Source: Paraktedonobacter sp035294465 (GTDB lineage: Bacteria > Chloroflexota > Ktedonobacteria > Ktedonobacterales > Ktedonobacteraceae). From it: DNA of 15,447 bases. Position numbers and translations under genes: made by a program. The notes under the pieces were generated by a model, which was given only the letters and a program-made list of their open reading frames with translations, was not told the origin of the DNA and searched no databases. Numbering within the stretch: the stretch's first letter is position 1; every line of letters starts with the position of its first letter. Shown in pieces: positions 8,804 through 14,620 of this stretch. The stretch lies in assembly GCA_035294465.1 (NCBI GenBank), contig DATGKW010000086.1, forward strand, positions 1 to 15,447, read 5' to 3'.

Positions 8804-8855
8804 CAAATGCTAAAATTTAACCAAATTTTGTAAATTGTCTTGACTTTAGCATTTG
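8804..8855. promoter_or_regulatory. Candidate operator: 11-bp inverted repeat over the radical SAM promoter
   Basis: CAAATGCTAAA (8804-8814) is repeated in perfect inverted form as TTTAGCATTTG (8845-8855). The arm centres are 41 bases apart, close to four helical turns, and the right arm occupies the last base of the -35 and most of the -35/-10 spacer. A nested inverted repeat AAAATTT/AAATTTT lies at 8812-8829. SorC-family proteins typically act as oligomers on paired sites, so the neighbouring regulator is the likeliest ligand. That assignment is inference. Confidence 0.55.
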
Positions 8856-8869
8856 TTTTGCTCTATTCT
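8840..8869 (+). promoter_or_regulatory. Predicted promoter of the radical SAM/receiver/NUDIX cluster
   Basis: TTGACT (8840-8845) and TATTCT (8864-8869) are separated by 18 bases. Transcription would begin near 8876, inside the stretch before ATG 8908. This argues against translation from the in-frame TTG at 8872. Confidence 0.6.
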
Positions 8870-8907
8870 CTTTGGTAAGGGAAGGTACGTGGAGCAAGGG
8901 AGGAAGC

Positions 8908-9792
8908 ATGATGAACCGTGTTCCTGGTGCTTTCCGGGCAACTTTTTACAGAGCAAAGCGAGTGATCTCCATGGAAAAACACATTCGGTTTACGGTGGAA
9001 AAGAACCGGGTTCTCGTTCCCGTTGGGAAACCCTGCCTTTTTGGCTGCCGGTATTGTTACACACGAGGCAGGGATATCGAACCTGCACGTCTAAGTGTAG
9101 AGCATATCCTCTCTGATTTTCAAAAGTTTGCTCGTGAAGCCTCCTTCGAGACGATTCAGTTTGGCTATGATGGCGATCCTTTTTCACAACCTGAGCGCGG
9201 GATAGAGCTGCTCAACCAGCTAGCGAAAATGGACAAACATGTCAATTTTAGTACAAAAGCTCTGGTAGAAGGCTCTCTACTGGATTCTTTGAGCGATATC
9301 CGCGACGTGCTGGCCACTTCAAAGAAAAAGCTCAGTGCGCTGGTCTCTCTGAGTTGCTGGTATTCCGCCGCAACCGTCGAGCCGCATACACCTTCTCCAC
9401 AAGAGCGGATACGGACTGTTGCGAACCTCAAGTGCATCGGCATTTCTACATTCATTGCCGTGCGGCCGATCCTTCCCCACGTTCCCGATGATGAATATGC
9501 CTGTATCGCGGAGGCAGGCATCCAGGCAGGATGTGATGGATTTATTCTGGGGCCTCTCTACTCCGACGCGAAAGGCCGCTTTGTGCGCTTCATTCCGCCC
9601 TCAGCTCTCGCGGAGGTCCCAGGCCAGACAAAACGCGTCTCCTGGTCCCCCCACAGCCCTACCTGGACACGATATGAAGATCCCGACCGTCTGCAAAGGC
9701 TACTGCGGATGATTGAGCAGAAGGGCGGGCGCACATTCCTTTCGTCTGCCGACGCGGTAACATTTGTTGAGCAGGAGGAAATGGTGGCGTGA
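8908..9792 (+). CDS. Radical SAM protein, spore photoproduct lyase-like family
   Basis: A 294-residue protein with a canonical CX3CX2C cluster motif, Cys43-LFG-Cys47-RY-Cys50, which should bind a [4Fe-4S] cluster and cleave S-adenosylmethionine. The core fits the radical SAM half-barrel: FGYDGDPFSQPERG, NFSTKALVEGSLLDSL, the VSLSCWYSAATVEPHTPSPQ stretch followed by ERI, RPILPHVPDDEY and GCDGFILGPLYSD. The TKALVE, EPHTPSPQERI and RPILPHVPDDEY pattern resembles SplB-like and Rv2578c-like radical SAM proteins, whose substrates are mostly unknown. I choose ATG 8908 because AGGGAGGA lies 5 bases upstream and the predicted transcript begins after TTG 8872; ATG 8911 is also possible. The stop overlaps the next start by 4 bases, implying coupled translation with the receiver protein. 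Radical SAM membership is secure; the reaction is not known. Confidence 0.88.
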   Translation: MMNRVPGAFRATFYRAKRVISMEKHIRFTVEKNRVLVPVGKPCLFGCRYCYTRGRDIEPARLSVEHILSDFQKFAREASFETIQFGYDGDPFSQPERGIELLNQLAKMDKHVNFSTKALVEGSLLDSLSDIRDVLATSKKKLSALVSLSCWYSAATVEPHTPSPQERIRTVANLKCIGISTFIAVRPILPHVPDDEYACIAEAGIQAGCDGFILGPLYSDAKGRFVRFIPPSALAEVPGQTKRVSWSPHSPTWTRYEDPDRLQRLLRMIEQKGGRTFLSSADAVTFVEQEEMVA

Positions 9793-10316
9793 GCAAGAGT
9801 ATGTTGAAAATGCAAGACACAGTAGAGAGGGCTTTTCGTTTCCCTCGCGCTTTCCCGTCAGGCGACCAGCATAGCCCCATGTACAGGTACTCTCCGGCAA
9901 CCAGAGGCGAGTTCATCCTCCTTATTGATGATTCTCCCACCATTCGCCGCGTTGTCGAGATGCTCCTTCGCCAGGAGGGCTATGAAATTCGCTCCTTCCA
10001 CGATGGCATCGACGCGATGAAATGGTATGCAAAGCCGGAGGCGCGCACTCCCGATCTGATGCTGGTTGATCTTGGCCTTCCCAAGATAGATGGGTATGAT
10101 GTGATTCAGAAATTTAAAGCTAAGCCGCGCTTCGCGAACACGGTTTGCATTATTCTTTCCGAACGCGATGGAGTAGTAGATAAGCTCAAGGGCAGAATGG
10201 TAGGGGCCACTGCTTATATTACAAAACCCTTTACCAGCCGGGAGCTTGTCACGGCTGTACAGACCTCTCTTGTCGGTAGCAGAAGCTTTGATACAAGCAC
10301 CAGCGCTCAGGAATGA
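9789..10316 (+). CDS. Stand-alone response regulator receiver protein
   Basis: A 175-residue protein whose only recognisable domain is a CheY-like receiver (about 42-163). Expected phosphorylation residues are present: acidic pair Asp47-Asp48 in LLIDDSP, phospho-acceptor Asp94 in LMLVDLGLPKIDGY, Ser124 in ILSERD and Lys146 in ITKPF. There is no DNA-binding or enzymatic output domain, so it would act through protein contact, as CheY or Spo0F types do. The GTG start at 9789 overlaps the radical SAM stop (GTGA), with GGAGG about 11 bases before it. This gives a roughly 40-residue N-terminal extension without obvious fold. Later starts (9801, 9810, 9879) would keep the receiver but lack a clear ribosome binding site. 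No histidine kinase is in the window. Confidence 0.9.
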   Translation: MSKSMLKMQDTVERAFRFPRAFPSGDQHSPMYRYSPATRGEFILLIDDSPTIRRVVEMLLRQEGYEIRSFHDGIDAMKWYAKPEARTPDLMLVDLGLPKIDGYDVIQKFKAKPRFANTVCIILSERDGVVDKLKGRMVGATAYITKPFTSRELVTAVQTSLVGSRSFDTSTSAQE

Positions 10317-10325
10317 GCCTGTCCT

Positions 10326-10814
10326 ATGACGCTATACAAACATTACGTTGCAACTGCCTATATCTACGATAAGCAGACAGACAGTTTCTTGCTGATTTTC
10401 CACAAAAAGCTGGGAAAATGGCTTCCTCCCGGTGGTCATCTGGATGAGGGGGAAGAACCTGGTAAGGGCGCTTTACGCGAAGTTTCAGAAGAAATCGGCG
10501 TAGAGGGCCAGATTATCGATCTACTAGAAACGCCACGGGTCGAGACACGGGCTATCCCCCAGCTCTCCGCTCCTTTCTGTATGCTATCTGAGACAATTCC
10601 CGCCAGCCCGCAGGAAGGAGAGCATATCCACATCGACTTCGTCTATGTCGTTGAGATCGACCTCTCTCAGCCACTGGACATTTGCCAGGAAGAGGTCTCG
10701 CTTGCCCGCTGGTTCTCTTCAGGAGAGATCTCCCGGCTTGAAACATACGAAAATGTTAAACAGGTTTGCCAGGCCATAAGTTCTATCAGCCAGGCAAAGA
10801 AACGTGACTGCTGA
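10326..10814 (+). CDS. NUDIX hydrolase
   Basis: A 162-residue cytoplasmic hydrolase with a perfect NUDIX box GX5EX7REUXEEXGU. Gly37, Glu43, then REVSEEIGV (51-59) provide the metal-binding glutamates, preceded by KWLPPGG. The family cleaves nucleoside diphosphates linked to another group (oxidised nucleotides, sugar nucleotides, cofactors); the substrate cannot be read from the motif. ATG 10326 begins 9 bases after the receiver stop with only a distant AGGAA, so translation is probably coupled. As third gene of the cluster it may clear a nucleotide by-product or substrate linked to the radical SAM protein, but that is only contextual. No terminator is evident in the 140 bases after it. Confidence 0.92.
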   Translation: MTLYKHYVATAYIYDKQTDSFLLIFHKKLGKWLPPGGHLDEGEEPGKGALREVSEEIGVEGQIIDLLETPRVETRAIPQLSAPFCMLSETIPASPQEGEHIHIDFVYVVEIDLSQPLDICQEEVSLARWFSSGEISRLETYENVKQVCQAISSISQAKKRDC

Positions 10815-10878
10815 GCCGCTTGTCTCTTTTTCTATCTACTATGAGCCTGTTCCCCATACATTGAAGTTCCTCAATCTC

Positions 10879-10907
10879 TTGACTTTTTCTCCCCCAGCCA
10901 CTATACT
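10879..10907 (+). promoter_or_regulatory. Strong predicted promoter of the TetR-R2lox unit
   Basis: TTGACT (10879-10884) and TATACT (10902-10907), each one base from consensus, have the ideal 17-base spacing. The predicted start near 10914 falls inside the palindrome at 10909-10936. Confidence 0.8.
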
Positions 10908-10908
10908 G

Positions 10909-10936
10909 TATTTATATCAAACGTTTGATATAAATA
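10909..10936. promoter_or_regulatory. 28-bp perfect palindromic operator, probably bound by the adjacent TetR protein
   Basis: The half site TATTTATATCAAAC (10909-10922) is followed without a gap by its exact reverse complement (10923-10936). It starts two bases after the -10 and covers the expected transcription start, the classic position for a repressor to block initiation. TetR-family proteins commonly bind such operators next to their own gene. I found no second copy of the half site in the window. Confidence 0.8.
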
Positions 10937-10954
10937 AAAAGCCACGAGAGATCT

Positions 10955-11530
10955 ATGCCGAAGCTCGTTGACCATACCAGTTATCGCAAGCAACTTCTCG
11001 CACAGTGTTTCGATCTGTTTGCACAGCGCGGATATAGTGCGCTTTCTATGCGCCAGATCGCTGAAGCGCTTGGTGTCTCAACCGGAACGCTTTACCATTA
11101 CTTCCCCACCAAAGAGGCCCTGTTCCAGCAGCTTGTCGAAGAGGTGACTCAACAAACGATCTTTGAAGCTGCTTCCCAGGTGCAACGCTATGCCACACTT
11201 GAGGAACGACTCGTTGCTCTGTTTCATTTTCTGGCGGAACACGAGGATAATTTGCGCAAGCAGCTCCTGGTGACTCTTGATTATTATCAGCATAAGGATC
11301 TCTATGGCAACACCGCGGGAACAATTCTCAAGGCCGGTGAGGACAGCTATAGCCAGGCGATCAGAGACTATGTTGGCCTACCCGATTTTCACCTGTCCTT
11401 TTTACTGCACAGCCAGATCAATGGCCTGCTCGTGCTGAGAATGCTGCGCGGCATCAACGTTTCCCTGGTAGAGCAGGCGCGTCCGTTTATAGACATGCTG
11501 GTGGATTATCTGCAAAAGACGCCGGCATGA
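10955..11530 (+). CDS. TetR/AcrR-family transcriptional regulator
   Basis: A 191-residue repressor-type protein. Its N-terminal TetR DNA-binding domain has the helix-turn-helix at about 29-50 (ALSMRQIAEALGVSTGTLYH, then YF). The rest is a helical ligand-binding/dimerisation domain that I cannot assign to a known ligand. The promoter palindrome 19 bases upstream of ATG 10955 is a strong candidate for its own operator. The ribosome binding site is weak (GAGAG). The R2lox gene follows 65 bases downstream on the same strand with no terminator between, so the two are probably co-transcribed and both repressed by this protein. Confidence 0.92.
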   Translation: MPKLVDHTSYRKQLLAQCFDLFAQRGYSALSMRQIAEALGVSTGTLYHYFPTKEALFQQLVEEVTQQTIFEAASQVQRYATLEERLVALFHFLAEHEDNLRKQLLVTLDYYQHKDLYGNTAGTILKAGEDSYSQAIRDYVGLPDFHLSFLLHSQINGLLVLRMLRGINVSLVEQARPFIDMLVDYLQKTPA

Positions 11531-11569
11531 CAGCAACAGGCTCCGTTCTTCTGAAGGGAGCAGAGTGGC

Positions 11570-11599
11570 ATGAAAAAGAATAAGGAGAGAGCGTCATGA
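11570..11599 (+). CDS. Possible 9-codon leader ORF overlapping the R2lox start
   Basis: ATG 11570 opens a 9-codon frame (MKKNKERAS) whose TGA at 11597-11599 overlaps the R2lox ATG at 11596. GGGAG lies about 11 bases upstream. The frame runs through the R2lox Shine-Dalgarno AAGGAG, so its translation could affect R2lox initiation. The Lys-rich peptide could simply be chance reading of a purine-rich ribosome binding region. Confidence 0.25.
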   Translation: MKKNKERAS

Positions 11600-12492
11600 C
11601 AACCACTCCCAAGCGAACCTATATTACCTTGAGCAATCGTGGCCTCCGTCACGATACGCTGCCGATGCGGCTGTACCACAAAGCAAAAAAGCTGGGCATC
11701 TGGGACCCGCGTGATATCGATCTGACGCGGGATCGCCAGGATTGGCAGAACTTCCCCGATGAATACAAAGAACGCCTGCGCGGCCTTATCCTTGCCTTTC
11801 AAGCCGGCGAAGAAGCTGTCACACTGGACCTGCTGCCCCTCGTCATGACGATGGCTCGCGAGGGCCGTCTGGAAGAGGAGATGTTCCTGACAACCTTCCT
11901 CTGGGAAGAAGCCAAACACACGGAATTCTTCAGGCGCGTTCTGGATGAGGTGTTGCAAGAGCGGGAAGACATGCACCCGCTGGTATCGGCCTCTACTTCC
12001 ACCACACGCGATCTCTTCGCCGACGATTTGCCAGAAGCGATGAATCTGTTATTAACAGACCCTTCGCCAGAAAATCAGGCAAGGGCATCTATCATCTATA
12101 ACATGATCGTCGAAGGAGTGCTTGCGGAAACTGGCTATTATAGCTTTTCAAGATTACTGAGCGCAACCAATACGATGCCCGGCCTCCTGCAAGGGATTCA
12201 GCTGATCAAACGCGACGAGTCCCGGCACATCGCCTATGGAGTCTTCCTGATCTCCCGCCTGGTTGCTCAGGATAAGTCTCTCTGGCCCGTCGTCGAAACG
12301 CGTATGCAGGAACTCTTCACCCGTATAGAGCGCAATCAGGAGCAGAACGGCACCCCCGAACCTATCCGCGATTATGCACGTCAGCAATTCGAGAAGCGCC
12401 TGGCGCGGATCTCTCGCGCGCGCGAGCAGAGCCTGGAAGAGGTCTATCAAGCAGTTGAGAGCGAAGAGACATCAGAAACCGAAGTAGCTTGA
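11596..12492 (+). CDS. R2-like ligand-binding oxidase (R2lox)
   Basis: A 298-residue ferritin-like protein related to ribonucleotide reductase R2 but of the R2lox group, which assembles a Mn/Fe cofactor, binds a fatty-acid-like ligand and forms a Tyr-Val ether crosslink. Six ligands can be placed: Glu72, Glu105-x-x-His108, Glu173 and Glu208-x-x-His211. Val75, three residues after the first ligand, and Tyr168, five before Glu173, match the crosslink pair spacing I recall (Val72/Tyr162 in the Geobacillus protein). AAGGAG 8 bases before ATG 11596 supports the start. There is no ribonucleotide reductase large subunit nearby, consistent with R2lox and not NrdB/NrdF. The C-terminal tail is Glu-rich. 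The physiological reaction of R2lox proteins is not established. Confidence 0.93.
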   Translation: MTTTPKRTYITLSNRGLRHDTLPMRLYHKAKKLGIWDPRDIDLTRDRQDWQNFPDEYKERLRGLILAFQAGEEAVTLDLLPLVMTMAREGRLEEEMFLTTFLWEEAKHTEFFRRVLDEVLQEREDMHPLVSASTSTTRDLFADDLPEAMNLLLTDPSPENQARASIIYNMIVEGVLAETGYYSFSRLLSATNTMPGLLQGIQLIKRDESRHIAYGVFLISRLVAQDKSLWPVVETRMQELFTRIERNQEQNGTPEPIRDYARQQFEKRLARISRAREQSLEEVYQAVESEETSETEVA

Positions 12493-12519
12493 GAGCACAC
12501 CGATCTCCATAACAAAACA

Positions 12520-12550
12520 AAGGACCTGCCCGGTCTTGAGACAGGTCCTT
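12520..12550 (-). terminator. Hairpin terminator between convergent R2lox and cellulase genes
   Basis: AAGGACCTG (12520-12528) pairs perfectly with CAGGTCCTT (12542-12550) across a 13-base loop. On the minus strand the stem is followed by GTTTTGTTATGG, so it best serves the cellulase transcript. The plus-strand flank has few T residues, so termination of R2lox mRNA here is less certain. Confidence 0.65.
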
Positions 12551-12568
12551 CGGCTTACTAACGGAACC

Positions 12569-14164
12569 TTAGCTACACGTCACTCCATTGAGGGTAAATG
12601 AAGTAGGTACTGCGTTGGTGCTGTTGTTCCAGGTGCCCAGGAAGCCGGGAGGCGAGCTAACCGATTGCCCGGCAGGGATAGAACTGTTATAGGAGAGGTT
12701 GGTAATGGAGACCATACTCCCACTCTGTGTATAATTGCCATTCCATAACTGCGTGATCGTTTGCCCATTGGCAAAGGAGAATTGCAGCGTCCAGCCGTTA
12801 ATGGCACTTGAGCCGGTATTGGTGATGGAGAGCGATCCCTGGAAGCCGCCCGGCCACTGATTGGTGATGGAATACACCACGTGACAGCTTGAGCTGCCGG
12901 ATGGTTGGGTCGGCGTGGGCGTGGGCGTTGTTCCACTTGTTGGCGTCGGGGTCGGCGTTGTTCCACTCGTCGGCGTAGGCGTTGGAACTGTTCCTCCGGC
13001 CAGCGCGATCAGGTGAGCCTTGAGGCCAGCACCGTAGGCCGTGGGCGTCCCACTGTAATCACTGATCAGCGAGGGGAAACTACTACAGTCATAGGTATCC
13101 CAGGCCCAGCCCAGGTAGCCAATACCCTCGGAATCCAACCAGGACATCAGGGTATTGATAAAACCGTCAGAGCAGTCATTTTCGCCGATTTCACCAGCGA
13201 TTACAGGCACTTTCGCCGCTACTGGTGCAATTTGTGCATTCCAACAACTGGTATTGGAGCAGACATTGAAGTTGTAGATGTGAACCGAGGCGACCAGATT
13301 GTGGTCCGGGTCGGTCGGCTCATAGGTCAACCACTGTGAGAGGTCATTAGAATACTCCAGGCCGCCCAACATCAGAATATTGGTCGCTCCAGTCGCGCGG
13401 ACAGCGTTGACCAAGGTCTGCATGCCCGCGACCGCGTAGTTTTCTTCAGGGCAGGGGGCCGTGCTGGCAGCGGTACTTCCATCTAGCCAACAGGTCCAGC
13501 CCTGGGTAGTGTCGGAGTTGTTGGCAGGATAGGGTTCGTTAAACAGATCAAAGATAACCGAGGAGTTATTCTTGAAGGTGTTGGCTACCGAGGTCCAGAA
13601 GGCCGGAGCGTGGTCAAGATCGGGCATCGGTACTTGCTTGTTAGCCTGCGTGGTTCCCGGCGCACTCCACTGCAAATCGAAGATGACAATAAAATTGTTG
13701 GACGTGAGCAGATTCACATAGTTGACGATGGTTTGCTGATAGGTCGCGGCAGTATACTGTGCAGCAGGATAGCCGTTGATGCCCAGCCAGCAATCCTCGT
13801 TGACCGGCAGGCGCACAGCCTGGATATCCCACGATTGGAAGGCCGGGATGGTTGCGGCGTTGAACGCACTATCCAGCGCGGCCCCCGTCAGGCCGGCGCT
13901 ATTGGGGTTCGCTCCATCATCAAACACCGTATTGTCGCCTGACGCGTCACACATGTACTCGGCGCCAGACCGATCCACACCCAGCGGGCGCACAACCTGC
14001 CCGGAGGAGTTGACAATCTGGTTGCCGGAGACATGCAGGCCGCTGTTCGATACAGCCGCGTGGGCCTGCGTAGGTGAACGCAGGACAACAACCAGTGCGG
14101 TCGAGCAAGTGAGCAACGCGAGAACGAATAACATGAGGAGCCGGACGTATCCTTTGCTTTGCAT
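12569..14164 (-). CDS. Secreted GH5 endoglucanase (cellulase) with C-terminal CBM2
   Basis: A 531-residue extracellular glycosidase for beta-1,4-glucan. Parts: Sec signal peptide with cleavage likely after QAHA (residue 36), GH5 barrel (about 40-390), Pro-Thr linker (about 394-423), CBM2 cellulose-binding module (about 427-530). Catalytic candidates are acid/base Glu210 in LFNEPY and nucleophile Glu325 in IAGEIGE, with supporting Arg118 (VRLPVN) and His295/Tyr297 (SVHIYN). The strand-3 site reads DLQW, with Gln165 where many GH5 enzymes have His. The CBM2 shows the terminal Cys pair and Trp residues in QWPGGF, NGWTL and QLWNG. I choose ATG 14164 over TTG 14179 because AAGGAGG lies inside that longer frame, 4 bases before the ATG. 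A mannanase or other GH5 activity is possible; CBM2 favours cellulose. Confidence 0.92.
   Translation of the reverse strand: MQSKGYVRLLMLFVLALLTCSTALVVVLRSPTQAHAAVSNSGLHVSGNQIVNSSGQVVRPLGVDRSGAEYMCDASGDNTVFDDGANPNSAGLTGAALDSAFNAATIPAFQSWDIQAVRLPVNEDCWLGINGYPAAQYTAATYQQTIVNYVNLLTSNNFIVIFDLQWSAPGTTQANKQVPMPDLDHAPAFWTSVANTFKNNSSVIFDLFNEPYPANNSDTTQGWTCWLDGSTAASTAPCPEENYAVAGMQTLVNAVRATGATNILMLGGLEYSNDLSQWLTYEPTDPDHNLVASVHIYNFNVCSNTSCWNAQIAPVAAKVPVIAGEIGENDCSDGFINTLMSWLDSEGIGYLGWAWDTYDCSSFPSLISDYSGTPTAYGAGLKAHLIALAGGTVPTPTPTSGTTPTPTPTSGTTPTPTPTQPSGSSSCHVVYSITNQWPGGFQGSLSITNTGSSAINGWTLQFSFANGQTITQLWNGNYTQSGSMVSITNLSYNSSIPAGQSVSSPPGFLGTWNNSTNAVPTSFTLNGVTCS
12896..12985 (-). repeat. Three 30-bp in-frame repeats encoding the Pro-Thr linker
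   Basis: Three successive 10-residue units, PTPTPTSGTT twice and then PTPTPTQPSG, join the GH5 and CBM2 domains. The DNA copies differ at third positions, so the repeat is maintained mainly at protein level. Such linkers are flexible and often differ in copy number between strains. Confidence 0.85.
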
Positions 14165-14168
14165 AAAG

Positions 14169-14211
14169 CCTCCTTGCAAAGGAAGATAGCATCATCTCTT
14201 GTATCTTCCTT
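14169..14211 (-). promoter_or_regulatory. Two-state leader hairpin at the cellulase ribosome binding site
   Basis: On the mRNA, AAGGAAGATA (14211-14202) pairs perfectly with TATCTTCCTT (14188-14179) across a 13-base loop, ending three bases before the Shine-Dalgarno AAGGAGG (14175-14169). The second arm can instead pair with the Shine-Dalgarno: CTTCCTT with AAGGAGG, seven pairs including one G-U, across the 3-base loop TGC. The structures are mutually exclusive; the first leaves the ribosome site open and the second hides it. Regulation by this switch is inference. Confidence 0.5.
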
Positions 14212-14229
14212 ACTATTCATCTGATGCAT

Positions 14230-14248
14230 TGAGCACAGCCTGTGCTCA
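14230..14248. promoter_or_regulatory. Palindrome TGAGCACA-GCC-TGTGCTCA upstream of the cellulase
   Basis: A perfect 8-bp inverted repeat with a 3-base centre lies about 66 bases before the cellulase start codon. It has the size and form of a sugar-responsive repressor operator (LacI or GntR type). If the promoter at 14327-14356 is real, it would also lie in the mRNA and could form a hairpin. No regulator is assigned; the XRE-membrane protein next door is one possibility. Confidence 0.5.
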
Positions 14249-14326
14249 TTCACCACCAGTTTGTTTCTTTACCTTCACTGCGAGAAAGGACTCACTACGA
14301 TCAGGTCTAAGAATATGTTCTGGAAA

Positions 14327-14356
14327 AGTATAGATGAAAGAAGGAAGACATGACCA
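14327..14356 (-). promoter_or_regulatory. Weak candidate promoter of the cellulase gene
   Basis: On the minus strand TGGTCA (14356-14351) and TATACT (14332-14327) are 18 bases apart. The -10 is good and the -35 matches four of six. It would give a leader of about 155 bases including the palindrome and hairpin described nearby. Confidence 0.35.
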
Positions 14357-14466
14357 TAACACGGCGCTATCTTTCCCCTCTCAGGAACATAACAGGAACC
14401 TATCATCCCTTCCATACCAATGGGAATGGCAAGCCCTTACCTTTCTCTGTTTCATCGTTAACCATG

Positions 14467-14496
14467 TTGACAGAAAAGGGTCTGGGCATTTATACT
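14467..14496 (+). promoter_or_regulatory. Strong predicted promoter of the XRE-transmembrane regulator
   Basis: A perfect -35 TTGACA (14467-14472) and a -10 TATACT (14491-14496) are separated by 18 bases. Transcription would begin near 14503, leaving a leader of about 118 bases that includes the 16-bp palindrome. Confidence 0.72.
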
Positions 14497-14525
14497 TCTT
14501 TTATATCTTTGTATCTTTTTTTCTT

Positions 14526-14541
14526 GAGAAACATGTTTCTC
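14526..14541. promoter_or_regulatory. 16-bp perfect palindrome GAGAAACATGTTTCTC
   Basis: The palindrome has no central gap and lies about 20 bases past the predicted start of the XRE-regulator transcript. An operator here would act as a roadblock or block initiation. The XRE protein encoded downstream, whose family binds short palindromes, is the obvious candidate, which would make it self-regulating. Confidence 0.5.
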
Positions 14542-14620
14542 TCTGAGGCAACCAGGGTAGGAACACCATCCAGTGTGAACTGTGTTCCGTTTCTTTGAAG
14601 AGAGAAAAAGGAGATCAGCA

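Larger units (their letters stand above)
14165..14620. other. Divergent intergenic region between cellulase and XRE regulator
   Basis: A 456-base gap containing, from left to right, the cellulase ribosome binding site and leader hairpin, the palindrome at 14230-14248, a weak cellulase promoter (14327-14356), a strong plus-strand promoter (14467-14496), the palindrome at 14526-14541 and the Shine-Dalgarno AAGGAG (about 14608-14613) of the XRE gene. Open frames of 70-82 codons at 14334-14598 have no family resemblance that I can see and are not called. Confidence 0.6.

Noticed and set aside
8872..8907. TTG 8872 as start of the radical SAM gene
   Set aside because: It lies at or before the predicted transcription start and lacks a ribosome binding site, whereas ATG 8908 has AGGGAGGA at good spacing.
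12896..12985. Possible CRISPR-like or mobile repeat
   Set aside because: The units are contiguous, in frame, without spacers, and encode the Pro-Thr linker of the cellulase.
14030..14164. Cellulase as a lipoprotein (LLTC in the signal peptide)
   Set aside because: The residue before Cys is Thr, outside the usual lipobox, and a better signal peptidase I site (AHA-AV) follows.
14165..14179. TTG 14179 as start of the cellulase
   Set aside because: The Shine-Dalgarno AAGGAGG lies inside that longer frame and points to ATG 14164.
14560..14588. GGAACAC/GTGTTCC inverted repeat near the XRE start
   Set aside because: Seven bp with a 15-base spacer is within chance expectation for this region and is less convincing than the 16-bp palindrome beside it.
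14334..14598. Small plus-strand ORFs of 70 and 82 codons upstream of the XRE gene
   Set aside because: The two overlap each other in different frames, span the well-formed promoter at 14467-14496, and show no family features.
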